From an uncultured Clostridia bacterium (GTDB lineage Bacteria > Bacillota > Clostridia > Christensenellales > Borkfalkiaceae): 15,550 nucleotides of DNA. Location of the stretch: contig CAMWWA010000014.1 in NCBI GenBank assembly GCA_947177825.1, positions 1 through 15,550 on the forward strand. Direction: 5' to 3'. Under the pieces are notes generated by a model. It did not search any database. It worked only from the letters and a program-made list of their open reading frames with translations, and had not been told where the DNA came from. The first letter of the stretch is position 1; the number at the start of each line of letters is the position of its first letter. Both the position numbers and the translations under genes were made by a program. This document shows, piece by piece, positions 1 through 6,958 of this stretch.

Positions 1-1
1 T

Positions 2-151
2 GAAAATCTGCCTGCCGACCGCTACGAATACATTCCCGAAAAGTTTTTGCTTAAGGGCACGCGCCACACCTTCCGAATAGGCGATAAGATAAAAATAAAA
101 GTTGCGGGCTGTGATTTTGGCACGCGCCGCGTGCAATTCACCCTCGTTTGA
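2..151 (+). CDS. rnr: Ribonuclease R, C-terminal fragment (3' end only)
   Basis: The window opens inside this gene; 49 codons and a TGA stop are visible. The tail (…ENLPADRYEYIPEKF…, then LKGTRHTFRIGDKIKIKVAG, ending QFTLV) reads as the end of the S1 RNA-binding domain that closes RNase II/R exonucleases: a valley of short strands with the RIGDKIKIKV core typical of S1 folds. RNase R degrades structured RNA 3' to 5' and, in bacteria where it has been studied, is recruited with SmpB-tmRNA to destroy faulty messages. The next gene is smpB, only 36 bases downstream; rnr-smpB is a common pair in Bacillota, and this supports the assignment more than the short sequence does. The catalytic RNB domain lies outside the window, so another S1-ended protein cannot be strictly excluded. 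Confidence 0.8.
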   Translation, partial: ENLPADRYEYIPEKFLLKGTRHTFRIGDKIKIKVAGCDFGTRRVQFTLV

Positions 152-152
152 C

Positions 153-181
153 TTTACAATATCCGCAAAGGGGTTTATAAT
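153..181 (+). promoter_or_regulatory. Sigma-A-type promoter for smpB, predicted to give a leaderless mRNA
   Basis: TTTACA at 153-158 and a perfect TATAAT at 176-181 are separated by exactly 17 bases. The expected start of transcription, 6-8 bases after the -10 box, falls on or next to the A of the smpB ATG at 188. No good Shine-Dalgarno lies between the box and the ATG; the nearest purine run (AAGGGG, about 168-173) is roughly 14 bases away. Read-through from rnr could also supply smpB message. Confidence 0.65.
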
Positions 182-187
182 ATTTTT

Positions 188-634
188 ATGAAACAGATTG
201 CTTACAACAAGTCCGCTTCGTTCGAATATTTTATCGAGCAGAAATACGAGGCGGGAATAGTTCTGGAGGGCGCGGAGGTCAAGTCGCTGAGGGCGGGCAA
301 CTGCAACCTTAAAGACAGCTTCTGTTTTATAAGGGACGGCGAGGTCACGCTTAAAAATATGCACGTGCCCGTGTACGACAAAAGCGGCGCGTTCAATTCC
401 AAAGACAGCAAGCGCGACAGAAAGCTGCTATTGCACAAGTACGAAATAGACAAAATCGTGGGCAAGATAAACGCCAAGGGAATGACGCTGGTGCCCATCG
501 CCCTCTACTTTAAGGACAACCTTATTAAAGTCGAGGTTGCGCTTTGCCGAGGCAAGCAGAACTACGACAAGAAACAGACAATAAAGAAGCGCGATATAGA
601 GCGCGACACCAAACGGCAACTGAAAGATTATTAA
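188..634 (+). CDS. smpB: SsrA-binding protein SmpB (trans-translation)
   Basis: SmpB binds tmRNA and escorts it, charged with alanine, to ribosomes stalled on broken messages; its C-terminal tail occupies the empty mRNA channel. The 148-residue protein has the normal family length and its hallmarks: an N-terminal YFIEQKYEAGIVLEGAEVKSL block (residues about 14-34), then AGNCNLKDSF, the RKLLLHKYEID segment (about 78-88), LVPIALYFKDNLIKVEVAL (about 101-119) and the basic tail KQNYDKKQTIKKRDIERD, which corresponds to the ribosome-inserted helix. The start at 188 gives the expected N-terminus but has no close ribosome binding site, as discussed for the promoter. It follows rnr by 36 bases and precedes metY by 26, so all may share messages. 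The tmRNA gene (ssrA), often nearby, is not in this window. Confidence 0.96.
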   Translation: MKQIAYNKSASFEYFIEQKYEAGIVLEGAEVKSLRAGNCNLKDSFCFIRDGEVTLKNMHVPVYDKSGAFNSKDSKRDRKLLLHKYEIDKIVGKINAKGMTLVPIALYFKDNLIKVEVALCRGKQNYDKKQTIKKRDIERDTKRQLKDY

Positions 635-660
635 ACGCGATTTTAAGGAGTTTTACGATA

Positions 661-1935
661 ATGAAAAATTACAAGACGGATACGCTGTGCGTACAGGCGG
701 GATACACCCCCAAGACGGGCGAAAGCAGGATACCCGCAATAGTCCAGTCCACCACCTTCTTTTACGGCGACACGCAGGCAATGGCCGACTGCTTCGATTT
801 GAAGAGCGCGGATTATTTTTACTCGCGCCTTGCCAACCCCACCGTTGCGGCGTTCGAGGGAAAGGTTGCCGCGCTGGAAGGCGGCGTTGCGGCGATAGGC
901 TGTTCTTCGGGAATGTCCGCCACCACGCTTGCGGCGTTCACCGTTGCGGGCGCGGGCGACAACGTAGTTTGCTCCCAGGCGGTGTACGGTGGAACGTATA
1001 ACCTGTTCACGGTAACCCTGCCCAAGCTGGGCATCGAGTGCAGGCTGTTCGACCCCGACGCTTCCGCTGAGGAAATAGAAAAGCTTATTGATGACAAGAC
1101 TAAAATGGTATTCGTCGAGACGGTTGCAAACCCCGCAATATGCGTAATCGATTTTGACAAGATTGCAACCATTTGCAAAAAGCACGGCGTATTGCTTGCG
1201 GTTGACAACACGCTTGCAACTCCCGCACTGTGCCGTCCCAAGGAGTTCGGCGCGAACGTAATTTTACACTCATCCTCCAAATATCTGGACGGTCACGCGG
1301 CGGCGCTGGGCGGAGTTATAGTCGATTTGGGAAACTTCAATTTCAAGAACAACCCCAGATATGCGGCGTTTAACGAGCCCGACGAAAGTTATCACGGTCT
1401 CGTATACGCAGACCTTCCCTCTGCCGTGTTTGCCACCAAGTGCCGCGCGCAGATGATTAGGGATATGGGCGCAATTATGTCGCCGCAGAACGCGTTTTTA
1501 TCATACATAGGCTGCGACACGCTGGCGCTGAGAATGGAGAGGCACTCCTCCAACGCGGCGAAGGTTGCCGCATATCTTAGCAAGCATCCCAAAATCGAGT
1601 GGGTTAGACACCCCTCGCTTGCGGACAACAAGTACCACGCGCTTGCAATGAAGTATATGCCTAACGGTCAGGGCGGCATGATGAGCTTCGGCATTAAGGG
1701 CGACGTGAAGGCGTGCGCAAAGTTTATGGAAAGCCTTAAACTGATTACGCAGGAAACGCACGTTGCGGACGTGAGAAGCTGCGTACTTCACCCTGCCTCC
1801 ACCACCCACAGACAGCTGAGCAAGGCTGACCTTAAAAAGGCGAGCGTGCCCGAAAACTTAGTTCGACTTTCGGTGGGAATAGAAAATCCCGACGACATTA
1901 TTGCCGACCTCGAACAAGCGCTTGCCAACCTTTGA
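661..1935 (+). CDS. metY: O-acetylhomoserine sulfhydrylase / aminocarboxypropyltransferase (PLP enzyme)
   Basis: This cytoplasmic PLP enzyme is predicted to replace the acetyl group of O-acetylhomoserine with sulfide, giving homocysteine for methionine synthesis. At 424 residues it has the length of the MetY branch of the Cys/Met metabolism PLP family, longer than most cystathionine gamma-synthases. Visible signatures are YSRLANPT (54-61, phosphate and substrate contacts), SSGMSA (82-87), AVYGGTYNLF (107-116), the PLP-nitrogen aspartate in VDNT (Asp182) and the Schiff-base lysine in SSSKYLDGH (Lys207). The C-terminal VRLSVGIENPDDIIADLEQAL block is also typical. ATG 661 is chosen because AAGGAG lies 11 bases upstream and the protein then starts at the family N-terminus; a longer in-frame opening would overlap smpB. 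metA, the enzyme that makes its substrate, is 65 bases downstream. Cystathionine gamma-synthase or methionine gamma-lyase is a less likely alternative. Confidence 0.92.
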   Translation: MKNYKTDTLCVQAGYTPKTGESRIPAIVQSTTFFYGDTQAMADCFDLKSADYFYSRLANPTVAAFEGKVAALEGGVAAIGCSSGMSATTLAAFTVAGAGDNVVCSQAVYGGTYNLFTVTLPKLGIECRLFDPDASAEEIEKLIDDKTKMVFVETVANPAICVIDFDKIATICKKHGVLLAVDNTLATPALCRPKEFGANVILHSSSKYLDGHAAALGGVIVDLGNFNFKNNPRYAAFNEPDESYHGLVYADLPSAVFATKCRAQMIRDMGAIMSPQNAFLSYIGCDTLALRMERHSSNAAKVAAYLSKHPKIEWVRHPSLADNKYHALAMKYMPNGQGGMMSFGIKGDVKACAKFMESLKLITQETHVADVRSCVLHPASTTHRQLSKADLKKASVPENLVRLSVGIENPDDIIADLEQALANL

Positions 1936-2000
1936 TTAACCCCGAAAAAGCGGATATTTTGCGGTTAACCCCGTAATATGCCGCCTCCAAAGAGGAATTT

Positions 2001-2909
2001 ATGCCCATTGTAATAGATAAAGATATTCCCGCATACAAAATTCTGACGGGCGAAAAGATATTCGTTATGGACAGGGGGCGCGCGGACGTTCAGGACATAC
2101 GCCCCATAGAAATTGCCATACTCAACCTTATGCCCACCAAGGAGACGACCGAAACGCAGTTTATGCGTCTTCTTTCCAATTCGCCGTTGCAGGTCAACGT
2201 GACGCTGGTGCGCACTCAGACCTATAATCCCACACACGTGGAGGCGAAATATCTTTCGAGGTTTTATAAAAATTTCGAGGACGTAAAGAGCAAGCGTTTC
2301 GACGGAATGATTATAACGGGCGCGCCCGTGGAAAATCTGGAATTCGAGGACGTTGCGTACTGGAAGGAGCTGGAAGAAATTCTTGACTGGACGAAAACGA
2401 ACGTCACATCCACCCTGTTCATATGCTGGGGTGCGCAGGCGGCGCTGCACTACTTTTACGGCATTAAAAAGCATCCGCTTAAAGAGAAATGCTTCGGCAT
2501 ATTCGCCCACCAACGCGTGAACGACGGCGAGGTAGAGCCGCTTATGCGCGGCATTTCGGACGAGTTCCATATGCCGCACTCCAGGCACACGATAATTTAC
2601 GCAGACGATATAAAGAACGAAAAGAAGCTGAAAATTTTAGCGTATTCCAAGAAGGCGGGCGCGAGCATAATCAAGAGCCTTGACAACCGTCAGGTTTTCG
2701 TGACGGGGCATATGGAGTACGACCGCGACACGTTGAAGCGCGAATATGAGCGCGACAAGGCAAAGGGGCTGCCCATAAAGCCGCCCGAAAATTACTTTGC
2801 CGACAGGGAGATGACCAAGGTTAAAATGAACTGGTCCTCCACCTCCAACCTGTTCTATATAAACTGGCTGAACTACTACGTTTATCAGGTTACCCCCTAC
2901 GACCTTTAA
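2001..2909 (+). CDS. metA: Homoserine O-acetyltransferase, MetA family
   Basis: This enzyme acylates homoserine at its hydroxyl group, the committed step of methionine synthesis. The 302-residue protein is full length for the MetA (HTS) family, which has a class I glutamine amidotransferase-like fold. The nucleophile is Cys142 in FICWGAQAAL; the catalytic His237 and Glu239 sit in VTGHMEYDR. Residue 111, which decides the acyl donor in this family (Glu favours acetyl-CoA, Gly favours succinyl-CoA), is Glu here, in TGAPVENLEF, and this agrees with the MetY-type sulfhydrylase next door. Hence O-acetylhomoserine rather than O-succinylhomoserine is the predicted product. The ATG at 2001 has an AGAGGA site 7 bases upstream. 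The gene closes the plus-strand rnr-smpB-metY-metA run and is followed at once by a terminator. The leader between metY and metA (65 bases) is too short for a SAM riboswitch or T-box, and none is seen. Confidence 0.95.
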   Translation: MPIVIDKDIPAYKILTGEKIFVMDRGRADVQDIRPIEIAILNLMPTKETTETQFMRLLSNSPLQVNVTLVRTQTYNPTHVEAKYLSRFYKNFEDVKSKRFDGMIITGAPVENLEFEDVAYWKELEEILDWTKTNVTSTLFICWGAQAALHYFYGIKKHPLKEKCFGIFAHQRVNDGEVEPLMRGISDEFHMPHSRHTIIYADDIKNEKKLKILAYSKKAGASIIKSLDNRQVFVTGHMEYDRDTLKREYERDKAKGLPIKPPENYFADREMTKVKMNWSSTSNLFYINWLNYYVYQVTPYDL

Positions 2910-2913
2910 AATC

Positions 2914-2952
2914 AAAAGCCCTTGCGCGGTGCGCAAGGGCTTTATTTATTTT
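2914..2952. terminator. Bidirectional intrinsic terminator between metA and sdaA
   Basis: A 13-bp perfect stem (AAAGCCCTTGCGC at 2915-2927 paired with 2931-2943) closes a three-base loop. On the plus strand it is followed by TATTTATTTTT, and on the minus strand by TTTTGATTTTAAA, so it can stop both convergent transcripts. The sdaA stop codon (2946-2948) sits just beside the stem. Confidence 0.9.
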
Positions 2953-4142
2953 TCTTCCTTATACAGCTTTGCCAAACCGCCCTCGCTTGTTTCGCGGTAG
3001 CGCCCCGACAAATCCCTGCCAGTTTCGTACATCGTCGTTATAATGGTATTCAGCGACACCTTGCGCGTGTACGTTAAAAAGTTTGCTATGTTTACGGCGT
3101 TGATTGCGCGCATTGCCGCAACGGCGTTGCGCTCGATACAGGGTATCTGCACCAGCCCGTTTACGGGGTCGCAGGTAAGACCGAGGTGGTGTTCCATTGC
3201 AACCTCCGCGGCGTACTCCACCTGCTCTATATCCATTCCGTAAAGCTCGGCAAGCCCCGCAGCCGTCATAGAACAAGCCGCACCTATTTCCGCCTGGCAG
3301 CCGCATTCGGCACCGCTTATTGAGGCGTTGGTCTTGATAAGATTGCCGACTATACCTGCCGCCGCAAGCGCGCGAACTATCTGCTCGTCGGTAAACTTGC
3401 GCTGTTTTTTCATATAGTACATTACCGCGGGAAGCACTCCGCACGAACCGCAGGTAGGCGCCGTAACAACCGTGCCGCCCGCCGCGTTCTGTTCGGCAAC
3501 CGCAAACGCAAACGCGCATATCATGCGGTTTTCGGCAATCTCCTCGGTTTCGCCAATGTGCTTGCTCTGCCAAAGATATTTCGCCTTGCGCATGACGTGC
3601 AGTCCGCCGGGAAGCTCGCCGTCGGCGTTTAGCCCCTCTTTGAGCGTCGCTTTCATCTGCTCCCACACGGCGGTAAGATATTCATTCATATCGGGCTCTA
3701 CGGAAAACACGTAGTCCGACAGGCTCATATCCTCTTCCTTCAGGTGGCGCTTTATCTCTTCGAAGCTGTTCAGGGGATACACCTCCGCAACCTCGGCAAT
3801 GCGCTCGCCCTGAAAGACTATTCTGCCGCCGCCCACGGAAAGTATCGCGTGGGTAGCAATTTCCCTGCCGTCCTGAAGCACCGAAACCAGCATAGTGTTG
3901 GGGTGGGGAAGATTTTCACGCGCACTGTCGAAAGTGATTTCCGCGCTTTCGCCCAGCACTTTTTTCAGCACCGAGTCCGTGCCGTGCCCCTTACCCGTGA
4001 GGGCAAGCGAACCGCACAGCGTTATTTTGAACTTTGCTTCGGGATACAGATTCTTAAGCTTGATTGCCGCCGCTTCCGGCCCCATACTGTGCGACGAGGA
4101 CGGACCTGCGCCTATGCGGTACAACTCTTTTAACGATTGCAT
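2946..4142 (-). CDS. sdaA: L-serine dehydratase (L-serine ammonia-lyase), single-chain, [4Fe-4S] type
   Basis: The enzyme deaminates L-serine to pyruvate and ammonia with an oxygen-sensitive [4Fe-4S] cluster rather than PLP. The 398-residue chain joins the beta domain (GAGPSSSHSMGPE at 11-23; GSLALTGKGHGTD at 44-56; SVGGGRIVF) to the alpha domain (APTCGSCGVLPAV, NASISGAECGCQAEIGAACSM, MEHHLGLTCDPVNG, IPCIERNAVAAMRA). The three cluster cysteines correspond to Cys282, Cys290 and Cys324. The beta domain is about 50 residues shorter than in E. coli SdaA (454 residues), a compact form that I believe is common in anaerobes. The start at 4142 puts MQSLKELYRIGAGPSSS at the normal N-terminus, with AGGGTGG just upstream; a longer opening to 4247 would run into the protease gene. 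It is the last gene of a three-gene minus-strand operon, 22 bases after the protease. Confidence 0.94.
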   Translation of the reverse strand: MQSLKELYRIGAGPSSSHSMGPEAAAIKLKNLYPEAKFKITLCGSLALTGKGHGTDSVLKKVLGESAEITFDSARENLPHPNTMLVSVLQDGREIATHAILSVGGGRIVFQGERIAEVAEVYPLNSFEEIKRHLKEEDMSLSDYVFSVEPDMNEYLTAVWEQMKATLKEGLNADGELPGGLHVMRKAKYLWQSKHIGETEEIAENRMICAFAFAVAEQNAAGGTVVTAPTCGSCGVLPAVMYYMKKQRKFTDEQIVRALAAAGIVGNLIKTNASISGAECGCQAEIGAACSMTAAGLAELYGMDIEQVEYAAEVAMEHHLGLTCDPVNGLVQIPCIERNAVAAMRAINAVNIANFLTYTRKVSLNTIITTMYETGRDLSGRYRETSEGGLAKLYKEEK

Positions 4143-4164
4143 ACGCCACCCTTTTAAGTGAAAT

Positions 4165-5493
4165 TTAGTCTGCTGTTTTGAACTCGTTTTTGGTGAAAGT
4201 AACCTGAACGGCAGATTCGCCGTATTTGCCTTTAACGGTAAATTCAACGCGGTCGTTCGGCATTACCGAAAGCATAATATCGGCTATATTGTGCTCGCGC
4301 ACAACCTCCACCTCGTCAACGACGACGTTGTTGCGGATTACCTTTATGCGCTTTATTACGTCGCCTATTTTCAGCTTGCCTGCCGCGCCGCTGTTGAACT
4401 CAACGTCCGACACGGTCACCTCTTCGCGTATCTCCGCCAGTCCCTGGGCGTTAAGCCCCGTGGAGTAGCTGTCGGTTACGGTAAATTCTATTCCGTGGTT
4501 GAGTATGCTTACGCCGCGCGTATTCTCGCCCGAATATGCGGACAACATTTTGTTTACGATTCGCTTGGTCGAAGCGGCGGTAATCGCATATCCCCTGTCG
4601 GAATACTTCTTGCTGCTGGCGGAAACCAGACCGACCAGCTCGCCGTCCGCATTGAAAAGTCCGCCTCCCGAATTGCCGGGGTTAATGGGCGCCGAGGTGC
4701 GCACGGCGGGGTGCGAGCGGTTGTCGGGCTTCTCCTCCGTGCCTGCGTTGACGGTTATCTGTTCCAAATCCTTGGTGATATATCCGACGGTCGCGCTCAT
4801 AGTTTCGCCGTTGGCGTTGCCTATCGCATACACCGTTTCGCCTATATAGTTTTCCTCGCGTTCGCACCAGTTCATCTTTTCGGCTTTGGAAGCCTTAACC
4901 TTTTCACTGCCCGTGACCTTTAAGAGCGCCGCGTCGTAGGTTATGCTTGCGGCAATCAGCTCCGCGGCGATTGCGTTTTTATTGTTGACCTTGTAATTAC
5001 CGCATTCCGAGCCGTAAAACCAAAGAGAAATATCGTCGCTGTAACCGTCGCCTATCACGTCCTCGTCGGGCGAATATACCACGTGGCAGTTGGTCAGCAC
5101 AATCATATCGCCATTTTCCCTGTCGATATCGATAATGATGCCCGAGCCCGCGCTTCTGCTGACTACCCAGCCGTTAGTAGTGCGCTTTTTAATTCTTGAA
5201 ATAACCGATACGCTTGCCATAAGCGATTTGTTTATGCAAGCCTTTAACGACGTGATTGTTTCGAGGTCGGCTGGCGAATAGGAAAGATACTGCTTTAAAA
5301 ATTCGTCCATGGTGAGGTCGGGATTGCCCGACTCGACCTTTGCCGCCTCGTATAAGTCGTATATATTCAAATCCTTGCCGTTTACGCCGTCCCTGCCCGA
5401 CGAGGAGCAGCCGCCGAAAAGCGCCGCAAGCCCCACCGCGCAGGTAAGAGCAACGCCGGCAAATATTCTTTTAAAAGCTCCGCTTTTTTTCAT
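4165..5493 (-). CDS. HtrA/DegP-like trypsin-fold serine protease, lipoprotein with C-terminal PDZ-like domain
   Basis: This is probably a membrane-anchored protease on the outer face, acting on misfolded or specific envelope proteins. The N-terminus has a basic start, a hydrophobic stretch (about 10-26) and a lipobox-like AALFGGC, so Cys29 would carry the lipid; the Phe at -3 is less usual. Next come a short GRDGVNGKD linker and a helical segment (about 42-70). The trypsin-like domain follows with His137 (TNCHVV), Asp187 (TYDAALLKV) and Ser275 (INPGNSGGGLF), a complete triad. Residues about 330-435 look like a PDZ domain (…NSGAAGKLKIGDVIKRI…, then a closing beta-rich VEFTVKGKYGE segment). The length of 442 is normal for one-PDZ members. 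ATG 5493 follows AGGTGA closely. It starts 15 bases after the nucleotidyltransferase stop. The activity is confident at family level; the target is unknown. Confidence 0.9.
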   Translation of the reverse strand: MKKSGAFKRIFAGVALTCAVGLAALFGGCSSSGRDGVNGKDLNIYDLYEAAKVESGNPDLTMDEFLKQYLSYSPADLETITSLKACINKSLMASVSVISRIKKRTTNGWVVSRSAGSGIIIDIDRENGDMIVLTNCHVVYSPDEDVIGDGYSDDISLWFYGSECGNYKVNNKNAIAAELIAASITYDAALLKVTGSEKVKASKAEKMNWCEREENYIGETVYAIGNANGETMSATVGYITKDLEQITVNAGTEEKPDNRSHPAVRTSAPINPGNSGGGLFNADGELVGLVSASSKKYSDRGYAITAASTKRIVNKMLSAYSGENTRGVSILNHGIEFTVTDSYSTGLNAQGLAEIREEVTVSDVEFNSGAAGKLKIGDVIKRIKVIRNNVVVDEVEVVREHNIADIMLSVMPNDRVEFTVKGKYGESAVQVTFTKNEFKTAD

Positions 5494-5508
5494 ACTTCAC
5501 CTTACGGT

Positions 5509-6729
5509 TTAAAGCTCTACGCCGTTCTTCAAAAGCAGAGCGCGTGCCGTTTCCACACTGTCCACGCCCGTAGCGTTCTTGACGGGAGCAAACTCCTTTT
5601 CCCTTTCCACCTCGAAGCCGAGGCAGCTGCCTGCAAGCTTAACCAAATCGACGGTAAGCGTTTCCAGCTTGTAGCCGTTGGGCTTTTCGGGAATTACCTT
5701 TTTGCCGCCGACTATGCACGCGACTTTTTTATTCGCAAGGTGATAGGGCAGCTTCTTTTTGTAAATGCCGTTAAGGTTTTCCACGCTGAACAGATAGTTT
5801 AGAATTACGCCGAAACAGTATACAAGTCTGCCCTTACTATCGGTTTCCGTCTTCTGCTTTTCGGGCATTTCGTAGTATTCGACTATCGCGGGCAGACCGT
5901 CCTCCTTGCAGAGCACGCCCACCTTTTCTTCGGGCGAAGCTTTTCTTACAACCTTGCTAGAACACGCCATACCGCTTGATATGGTTGCGCCTACGAACAC
6001 GGGGTCGCATATGCGCTGCAAAACGTTATCCACGCCGTATACGTTCAGCCACTCTATATTTTCTTTATCGAGTATTTTGCCGCACTCCGCTTCCTTTAAC
6101 GAGGCATACCAGCCGCCGTTGCCGTTGGGCGTAAGCACGGGCTTATGCATTTCCTCCAGCAGAATTTTTCCGTCCGTCGAAATTGCGGGCGCGGTCTTCT
6201 GAATATAAAAATGCACCTTGTCTTTTTCGTAGCCGAAGTAAGCGTTCTGCTCGAAGAACGCAATCGTCTGCGCGTTGTTTATGGTGCTGGTCATTATGAA
6301 TAAGTGAGGATACGCCCCCGCCTTTTTTGCAACGGCAATTAAGTTGCGCATCTGACATTCGAATATCGAAAGGGGCTTGGTTACGCCTATGTTGAAGGTG
6401 CCCTTGGGCGCGTCTATGCCGAGGCGCGTGCCCTGTCCGCCGGCAAGAAGAACGGCGGCTACTTTGCCCTTTGCAACTGCTTCCAGCCCGGCTTTTTCGT
6501 ATTCGCCGCGCTTTTTTTCAATCTCTTCCAGGGTGAGCGCGTCGGCAGGCGACAGCTCGCCCACGCTCCTCTCCCCGTCGGGGCTCAAACCTTCCAGAAC
6601 AGAAAAATCTATATCCGCTATCGCCGCAAGAAGTTCCTGCTTTTTCTCATCGTCCAAAAGGTCGTAATATTCCAGCAAGTGCTTCTGGTTATATGCTTTA
6701 AGCAGTGCCTGCGCTTCCTTTAAATTCAT
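5509..6729 (-). CDS. UDPGP-family (UAP1-like) UTP--sugar-1-phosphate uridylyltransferase
   Basis: The protein belongs to the eukaryote-like UDPGP family, which transfers UMP from UTP to a sugar 1-phosphate, releasing pyrophosphate. The nucleotide-binding loop is AGGQGTRLG (96-104) followed by PKG (108-110). PNGNGGWYASL (about residues 216-226) and NVYGVDNVLQRICDPVFVG (about 249-267) resemble UDP-N-acetylglucosamine pyrophosphorylase (UAP1/AGX) more than glucose-specific UDPGP, so UDP-GlcNAc or a related UDP-HexNAc is my best guess for the product. This differs from the bacterial GlmU, which is unrelated in domain layout. At 406 residues it is shorter than animal UAP1 (about 500) but in the bacterial range. 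The N-terminal 90 residues are helical and charged. ATG 6729 has GGAGG nine bases upstream. It leads the three-gene operon from the promoter at 6793-6821. UDP-glucose specificity cannot be excluded. Confidence 0.85.
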   Translation of the reverse strand: MNLKEAQALLKAYNQKHLLEYYDLLDDEKKQELLAAIADIDFSVLEGLSPDGERSVGELSPADALTLEEIEKKRGEYEKAGLEAVAKGKVAAVLLAGGQGTRLGIDAPKGTFNIGVTKPLSIFECQMRNLIAVAKKAGAYPHLFIMTSTINNAQTIAFFEQNAYFGYEKDKVHFYIQKTAPAISTDGKILLEEMHKPVLTPNGNGGWYASLKEAECGKILDKENIEWLNVYGVDNVLQRICDPVFVGATISSGMACSSKVVRKASPEEKVGVLCKEDGLPAIVEYYEMPEKQKTETDSKGRLVYCFGVILNYLFSVENLNGIYKKKLPYHLANKKVACIVGGKKVIPEKPNGYKLETLTVDLVKLAGSCLGFEVEREKEFAPVKNATGVDSVETARALLLKNGVEL

Positions 6730-6792
6730 AATTTAGTGCCTCCGCGTTCTGTAAAAGTACGCCTTATCCAAGTAATAGTAACGACGTACTTT

Positions 6793-6821
6793 ATTATATA
6801 TTATAAGTAGAATTATGTCAA
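6793..6821 (-). promoter_or_regulatory. Strong sigma-A-type promoter for the UAP1-like/protease/sdaA operon
   Basis: Read on the minus strand, a perfect -35 box TTGACA (6821-6816) and a perfect -10 box TATAAT (6798-6793) are 17 bases apart. Transcription should begin near 6786, leaving a leader of about 57 bases before the ATG at 6729. No riboswitch-sized structure fits in that leader. Confidence 0.85.
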
Positions 6822-6822
6822 A

Positions 6823-6839
6823 TTCATTTTAAAAATGAA
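6823..6839. repeat. 8-bp inverted repeat between two divergent promoters (possible operator)
   Basis: TTCATTTT and AAAATGAA face each other around a single central A. The element abuts the -35 box of the leftward promoter and lies about 37 bases from the -35 box of the rightward one. It could be a repressor or activator site, but it is AT-only except for one C and one G, so chance is a real possibility. Confidence 0.35.
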
Positions 6840-6875
6840 AAATGTGTGTACGCCGCTTAAATTTGAATAGCGATA

Positions 6876-6904
6876 TTGACTTTTGACGGCGGCTATATTA
6901 TACT
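6876..6904 (+). promoter_or_regulatory. Sigma-A-type promoter for the Nudix-lemA-DUF2207 operon
   Basis: TTGACT at 6876-6881 and TATACT at 6899-6904 are 17 bases apart. Transcription should start near 6911, giving a leader of about 48 bases before the Nudix ATG at 6959. An ATG at 6913 opens a reading frame that overlaps the Nudix gene in another frame and has no ribosome binding site; I treat it as spurious. Confidence 0.75.
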
Positions 6905-6958
6905 TTAATTGTATGAATTTGCTTCCGCGCCTATTCGGGCACGGGCAAGGGGGAAAAT

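Noticed and set aside
544..660. In-frame upstream extension of metY overlapping smpB
   Set aside because: It lies inside smpB in another frame and has no metY-like sequence; the ATG at 661 has a clear AAGGAG and gives the family N-terminus.
643..1280. Long antisense open frames across metY (and similar ones opposite the protease, glnS and fhs)
   Set aside because: They run opposite strongly conserved genes, lack start signals and encode no recognisable domains; they follow from codon bias in a GC-balanced genome.
1936..1973. Direct 9-base repeat TTAACCCCG (1936-1944 and 1965-1973) between metY and metA
   Set aside because: Too short and only two copies; no hairpin or known regulator site is recognisable, so chance is the simplest explanation.
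4143..4247. N-terminal extension of sdaA
   Set aside because: The added residues resemble nothing in the family and overlap the protease 3' end; the start at 4142 has its own binding site.
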